DNA of 10,043 nucleotides. It comes from Vulcanimicrobiia bacterium. GTDB taxonomy: Bacteria > Vulcanimicrobiota > Vulcanimicrobiia > Vulcanimicrobiales > Vulcanimicrobiaceae. The notes under the pieces are model-generated. The model worked only from the letters and a program-made list of their open reading frames with translations. It made no database searches and was not told the DNA's origin. Made by a program: the position numbers and the translations under genes. The stretch is taken from NCBI GenBank assembly GCA_025451135.1, contig JANWKW010000121.1:1-10043 (forward strand), in the 5' to 3' direction. Below, piece by piece: positions 7,693 through 10,043 of the stretch (the stretch's first letter is position 1; each line of letters starts with the position of its first letter).

Positions 7693-8271
7693 TCAGCGTA
7701 CTCCCATGTACTTATGCGTCTGCAGGGAGATCTTGAAACGCTTCGGATGACGTTTGGCGTAGGCCACCGCGAGCGCTACGTTGCTCGGCTTGTTGCCTTC
7801 GGGCTGCAGCAGGACGGTCGGCTGATGCTCGAAGAGCGGGAGGTGCTCTTCGGGGACGCGGCCGTCGACGATCAACTTCGCCTCGTTCGCACGGCGCGCC
7901 ATCCGCGGATCGACGCGCTCCTTGGGCGAGACGCACAGCCAGATGTCGTCCGGGAGTTCGGTGAAGATCGTCCCGTTGGACTCGATATGCACCCGCCGCC
8001 CGTCGGCTTGCAGCGCCGGGATCAGCGCCAGCGTCGCGGCCTGCGCGAGCGGTTCGCCGCCGGTCAGGATGACCATCGGACAGTCGCCGCCCTCGGCGCG
8101 CACGCGCGCCACCACTTCGTCGACGCTCGCGACGGTCTTGAGCGCATAGTCGGTGTCGCAGAAGTCGCAGCCCAGGTTGCAGCCGGCCAGGCGCACGAAG
8201 ACGGCGGGCGTGCCCGCCCACGTGCCTTCGCCCTGGATGCTGTAGAAGATCTCGGCGAGCTGCAGGTGCAT
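7693..8271 (-). CDS. queE: 7-carboxy-7-deazaguanine synthase (QueE), radical SAM
   Basis: A 192-residue radical SAM enzyme that rearranges 6-carboxy-5,6,7,8-tetrahydropterin to 7-carboxy-7-deazaguanine on the route to preQ0 and queuosine. The iron-sulfur site is the standard C-x3-C-x2-C (CNLGCDFC: Cys31, Cys35, Cys38). EIFYSIQGEGTWAGTPAVFV precedes it, ILTGGEPL (68-75) is the SAM-binding GGE motif, and LQPEGN and the C-terminal SLQTHKYMGVR are QueE hallmarks. The frame is open upstream to 8580, but that part is a shadow of queD. ATG 8271 gives the native N-terminus and follows the queD stop by 2 bases, so translation is probably coupled; there is no clear Shine-Dalgarno. It uses the product of the adjacent queD. 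The other pathway genes (folE, queC, queF) are not here. The product could alternatively feed DNA deazaguanine modification, but nothing nearby suggests this. Confidence 0.95.
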   Translation of the reverse strand: MHLQLAEIFYSIQGEGTWAGTPAVFVRLAGCNLGCDFCDTDYALKTVASVDEVVARVRAEGGDCPMVILTGGEPLAQAATLALIPALQADGRRVHIESNGTIFTELPDDIWLCVSPKERVDPRMARRANEAKLIVDGRVPEEHLPLFEHQPTVLLQPEGNKPSNVALAVAYAKRHPKRFKISLQTHKYMGVR

Positions 8272-8273
8272 GT

Positions 8274-8642
8274 TCAGCCGGCGACGTCGGCGCGCGTGAG
8301 GATCGCCTGCGACGAGGCGGTCTCCCAGAGCACGACCTCGTCGAGGTTCTCGAGATGCGGTGCGAGCCGGTCCCAGATCCAGAGCAGGATCCGCTCGGCG
8401 GTCGGGTTCTCGATCAGATCGTTGAGCGTCTGATGGTCCAGCACGTCGACGACGTAGAGGCGCACGGCGGTCTTGATGGTGTCGAAGTCCTCGACCATGC
8501 CGCGGGCCGGGCCGTCGGCCTGCAAGGGGCCGCGGATGGCGACCTCCAGACGGTACGAGTGGCCGTGCATACGGGCGCACTTGCCGGGATGGTGGGGCAG
8601 CACGTGGGCCGCCTCAAAACGAAAGTGTTTGCGAATCTGCAT
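8274..8642 (-). CDS. queD: 6-carboxy-5,6,7,8-tetrahydropterin synthase (QueD)
   Basis: A 122-residue zinc enzyme of the PTPS/QueD family that turns 7,8-dihydroneopterin triphosphate into 6-carboxytetrahydropterin, the substrate of QueE encoded next. The zinc ligands His13, His26 and His28 are present (FEAAHVLP and MHGHSY), with the catalytic Cys22 in GKCARMHGH, the Asp69-His70 pair in VLDHQTLND and Glu107 in LWETASS. The family motifs MVEDFDTIK and NPTAE are intact. The length is typical of bacterial QueD. The ATG starts directly on the conserved strand IRKHFRFEAAH. No Shine-Dalgarno is visible and only 14 bases separate it from the divergent gene, so the promoter must overlap that gene's coding sequence or the mRNA must have a very short leader. 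As the first gene it is the likely head of the minus-strand run. Confidence 0.94.
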   Translation of the reverse strand: MQIRKHFRFEAAHVLPHHPGKCARMHGHSYRLEVAIRGPLQADGPARGMVEDFDTIKTAVRLYVVDVLDHQTLNDLIENPTAERILLWIWDRLAPHLENLDEVVLWETASSQAILTRADVAG

Positions 8643-8656
8643 GGAACTTGTCCGGA
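8643..8656. promoter_or_regulatory. 14-base divergent start-to-start gap (queD / DUF4438-like)
   Basis: Only 14 bases, ending in the palindrome TCCGGA, separate the queD ATG (leftward) from the ATG of the DUF4438-like gene (rightward). If the two genes are transcribed from this locus, at least one promoter must sit inside the other gene's first codons, and the 5' leaders are very short or absent. I looked for -35/-10 pairs on both strands within about 60 bases and found none convincing, and neither start has a good Shine-Dalgarno. The divergent layout is seen directly; promoter function is inference. Confidence 0.35.
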
Positions 8657-9529
8657 ATGGTTCTTAAGACGAATCGCGACCGCCTGGTCGTGACGGCCGT
8701 GACCGGCGCGGTCGCGCCCTCCCTGACCAGCTCGGGCCTCTACGACGTGAGCTTCGAGGGCGAGGCATTGATCGTGCCGAGCGTCGGCGGGATCACGCCC
8801 AACGTCCGGGTCGGCGACTCGGCCTTCGCGTTCTTCGCCGATCACCTCGAGCCGGCGGTGAGCGCCCGGCACGAGGACGACAAGATCAACCTCTCGTTCA
8901 ACGTCCTGGCCTGCATCGGCAACGAAGCGGTGGTGACCTCCGGCGACGCCAAGGGCGCTACCGGGCGGGTGACCGGCAAGCACGGCGGCGTCGAGCACGT
9001 GATGATCGACTTCACGCCCGAGATCATGCGGAAGATGGTCATCGGCGACACCATCCAGATCTGGGCGCACGGCGTCGGGCTGAAGCTGGCGGATGCGGGC
9101 GACGTGAAGGTCTTCAACGCCGATCCCGACCTGCTCGACGCCTGGGGCGTCCGGGTCGCAGACGGCCGGGTCGCGGCGCGCGTCGCCAAGACGATTCCGG
9201 CGGCCGTGATGGGCAGCGGTCTCGGGCGCGCGACCGTCGCGCGCGGCGACTACGACATCCAGACCTTCGACGACGAGACCGCCGCGAAGCACGGTCTGCG
9301 CGATCTGCGCCTGGGCGACATCGTCGCGATCGTCGACGCCGACAACAGCTACGGGCGCATCTATCGCACCGGCGCGATCAGCGTCGGCGTGGTCGTGCAC
9401 GGCAGCAGCTTCATCGCCGGCCACGGTCCCGGCGTCACCACCTTGCTGACCAGCACGAGCGGCGCGATCGACGTGACGGTCGACCCCGACGCGAACCTGG
9501 CAACGATCCTCGGCTTGCGGGGAACCTGA
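8657..9529 (+). CDS. DUF4438-like conserved protein of unknown function
   Basis: A 290-residue soluble protein with no signal peptide or membrane segment. From memory its sequence matches the DUF4438 family (Thermotoga TM1086-like), whose function is unknown; I would want a profile search to confirm. Conserved-looking blocks are LIVPSVGGITPNVRVGD (38-54), DHLEPAVSARHED (62-74), NVLACIGNEAVVTSGDAKG (82-100), then GRVTGKHGGVEHVMIDF (103-119), HGVGLKLAD (138-146), MGSGLGR (185-191), DIVAIVDADNSYGRIYRTGA (221-240) and SSFIAGHGPGVTTLLT (250-265). Residues 96-119 resemble a KOW-like turn (G-D-x-x-G-x-x-G-x-V). Its one cysteine is Cys86. The repeated Gly, Asp and His blocks could form an active site, but no reaction can be stated. 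ATG 8657 is preferred; TTG 8648 would add three residues. It is the only plus-strand gene in the window and converges on a small ORF. Confidence 0.82.
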   Translation: MVLKTNRDRLVVTAVTGAVAPSLTSSGLYDVSFEGEALIVPSVGGITPNVRVGDSAFAFFADHLEPAVSARHEDDKINLSFNVLACIGNEAVVTSGDAKGATGRVTGKHGGVEHVMIDFTPEIMRKMVIGDTIQIWAHGVGLKLADAGDVKVFNADPDLLDAWGVRVADGRVAARVAKTIPAAVMGSGLGRATVARGDYDIQTFDDETAAKHGLRDLRLGDIVAIVDADNSYGRIYRTGAISVGVVVHGSSFIAGHGPGVTTLLTSTSGAIDVTVDPDANLATILGLRGT

Positions 9530-9541
9530 CGAGCGTCAGCG
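9524..9541. terminator. Short inverted repeat between convergent stop codons
   Basis: CTGACGAGCGTCAG at 9526-9539 is a perfect inverted repeat (5-bp stem with a 4-base loop, or 6 bp with a 2-base loop) that contains both the TGA of the rightward DUF4438-like gene and the TGA of the leftward small ORF. It sits exactly where a two-way terminator would be useful. It is short and has no T tract on either side, so function as an intrinsic terminator is only a weak inference. Confidence 0.25.
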
Positions 9542-9703
9542 ATGGCCTAAGTGCCAGCCGTGCAACTCGCACTCGTACGGCGCGAGACGCACGGTGGTCT
9601 TAGGGATGGCCTTCTCGGCGGCTTTCTTGGTCGCGAACGCCGCCTTCGGCGCGCCGGTCTTGTTGTAGCAGCTGCGGGGGCCGCCGGATTTGCGCTCGCT
9701 CAT
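9536..9703 (-). CDS. 55-residue basic protein with possible Cys/His zinc site
   Basis: A small ORF of 55 residues with normal coding character in a gap otherwise empty of genes. The protein is basic (11 Lys/Arg against 4 Glu). It has an early cysteine in RSCYNKTG (Cys12), a Lys/Ala helix-like middle (FATKKAAEKA, 23-32), and ends with YECELHGWHLGHR, which offers Cys45, His48, His51 and His54. The layout C-x(n)-[YF]-x(n)-A-x3-A-x(n)-Y-x-C-x2-H-G-W-H-L resembles very small zinc-ribbon-like proteins common in actinobacterial and phage genomes; this likeness is from memory. ATG 9703 has GAGGGA (9715-9720) 11 bases upstream. The stop is 6 bases from that of the convergent gene. A plus-strand frame over the same bases (9551-9751) lacks family features and was judged a shadow. 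Function unknown. Confidence 0.62.
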   Translation of the reverse strand: MSERKSGGPRSCYNKTGAPKAAFATKKAAEKAIPKTTVRLAPYECELHGWHLGHR

Positions 9704-9714
9704 GATGGTGGTGG

Positions 9715-9753
9715 TCCCTCGACTACGCGCTTCGCGCTACGCTCGGGATGACA
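9715..9753. repeat. Intergenic palindromic repeat of the CHPERSAKR type
   Basis: This roughly 39-base element, read on the minus strand, runs from TGTCATCCCGAGCG to GTAGTCGAGGGA with GCGC-TTC-GCGC at its centre and TCCC/GGGA at its ends, so it can fold into an imperfect hairpin. Its conceptual translation gives CHPERSAKRVVEGP, a string well known as a spurious peptide from dispersed intergenic repeats in many bacterial genomes. It fills the gap between the E2 stop and the small ORF. Copy number in this genome cannot be seen from one window; only one copy is present here. It could act as a hairpin 3' of the E2 gene, but no T tract follows in the direction of E2 transcription. Confidence 0.6.
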
Positions 9754-9764
9754 AAACGGCGATG

Positions 9765-10043
9765 TTACAGCGTTCCGGTCGGCCCCATCGCCTCTAACCG
9801 CTTCTTCAAGTCGGCGAGGAAGCCGCTGGCGACGTAGCCGTCGACCACGCGATGATCGAGGCTCAGGCACGAGTTCATCATGTGACGGATCGCGATGGCG
9901 TCGTCGGCGACGACGACCGGCTTCTTGACGACCGTCTCCATGGTGACGATGCCGGCTTGACCGGCATTGATGATCGGAGCCGAGGCCCAACTGCCGTTGG
10001 CGCCGTTGTTGTTGACGGTGAACGTGCCGTCGCGCACGTCGTC
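9765..10043 (-). CDS. 2-oxoacid dehydrogenase E2 (lipoamide acyltransferase), C-terminal fragment
   Basis: The 92 visible residues are the C-terminal end of the catalytic domain of a dihydrolipoamide acyltransferase, which moves an acyl group from lipoate to CoA in pyruvate, 2-oxoglutarate or branched-chain dehydrogenase complexes. DGTFTVNNNGANGSWASAPI, then IINAGQAGIVTMETVVKKPV, DAIAIRHMMNSCLSLDHRVV and FLADLKKRLE follow the family order. The catalytic motif DHRVVDG has both the His and the Asp. The coding frame is open to the right edge; the N-terminal lipoyl and E1/E3-binding domains lie outside. Which complex it serves cannot be told, although ITMEtVVKrPVV-like wording is usual in E2 proteins labelled branched-chain or pyruvate type. 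It is transcribed leftward and ends 62 bases before the small ORF. Confidence 0.93.
   Translation of the reverse strand, partial: DDVRDGTFTVNNNGANGSWASAPIINAGQAGIVTMETVVKKPVVVADDAIAIRHMMNSCLSLDHRVVDGYVASGFLADLKKRLEAMGPTGTL

Noticed and set aside
7693..8642. queD/queE as part of a DNA deazaguanine modification (dpd) or phage defence system
   Set aside because: No DpdA-like transglycosylase, helicase or other dpd gene is near; the neighbours are ordinary metabolism.
9551..9751. A plus-strand 66-codon frame over the small ORF and repeat
   Set aside because: Low-complexity Leu/Gly/Ala/Arg with its end inside the intergenic repeat; the minus-strand frame has a better start site and a Cys/His pattern.

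Overview
The window is very GC-rich coding DNA from a Gram-negative-type (diderm) bacterium. The outer-membrane efflux gene, the RND pump and a periplasmic PepSY protein imply two membranes. Two genes of the futalosine route to menaquinone and two genes of the preQ0/queuosine precursor route are present. GTG starts are common. High GC, the futalosine pathway and a CHPERSAKR-type intergenic repeat are compatible with groups such as Eremiobacterota/Vulcanimicrobiota or Acidobacteria-like lineages, but the phylum is a guess that the sequence alone cannot settle.

From 8642 leftwards to the window edge, eight genes lie on the minus strand in one compact run. In transcription order they are queD (6-carboxytetrahydropterin synthase), queE (7-carboxy-7-deazaguanine synthase), mqnB (futalosine hydrolase), mqnD (1,4-dihydroxy-6-naphthoate synthase), an OmpR-type response regulator, its HAMP/HisKA sensor kinase, a small secreted PepSY protein, an RND efflux permease, and a TolC-like outer-membrane protein cut by the left edge (that is four metabolic genes, two signalling genes and three envelope genes, nine in all). 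No junction is wider than 17 bases, and three are 4-base stop/start overlaps (ATGA or GTGA). The run is therefore probably one long transcript, or a few nested ones.

To the right, 14 bases separate the queD start from a divergent plus-strand gene for a DUF4438-like protein of unknown function. That gene converges, with 6 bases between stop codons, on a 55-residue minus-strand small ORF with a probable Cys/His metal site. Upstream of the small ORF is an imperfect palindromic intergenic repeat. Beyond it is the C-terminal end of a 2-oxoacid dehydrogenase E2 acyltransferase that runs off the right edge.

The efflux part reads as a self-regulated envelope unit: a two-component system, a PepSY protein that may act on or beside the sensor, and a pump with its outer-membrane channel. 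The periplasmic adaptor needed for a tripartite pump is not in the window and may lie left of base 1. I found no CRISPR array, transposase, tRNA, rRNA or clear prophage gene. I did not find a convincing new system. The least ordinary items are a probable CTG start for the RND pump, the DUF4438-like gene, the 55-residue ORF and the repeat that may supply its ribosome binding site.
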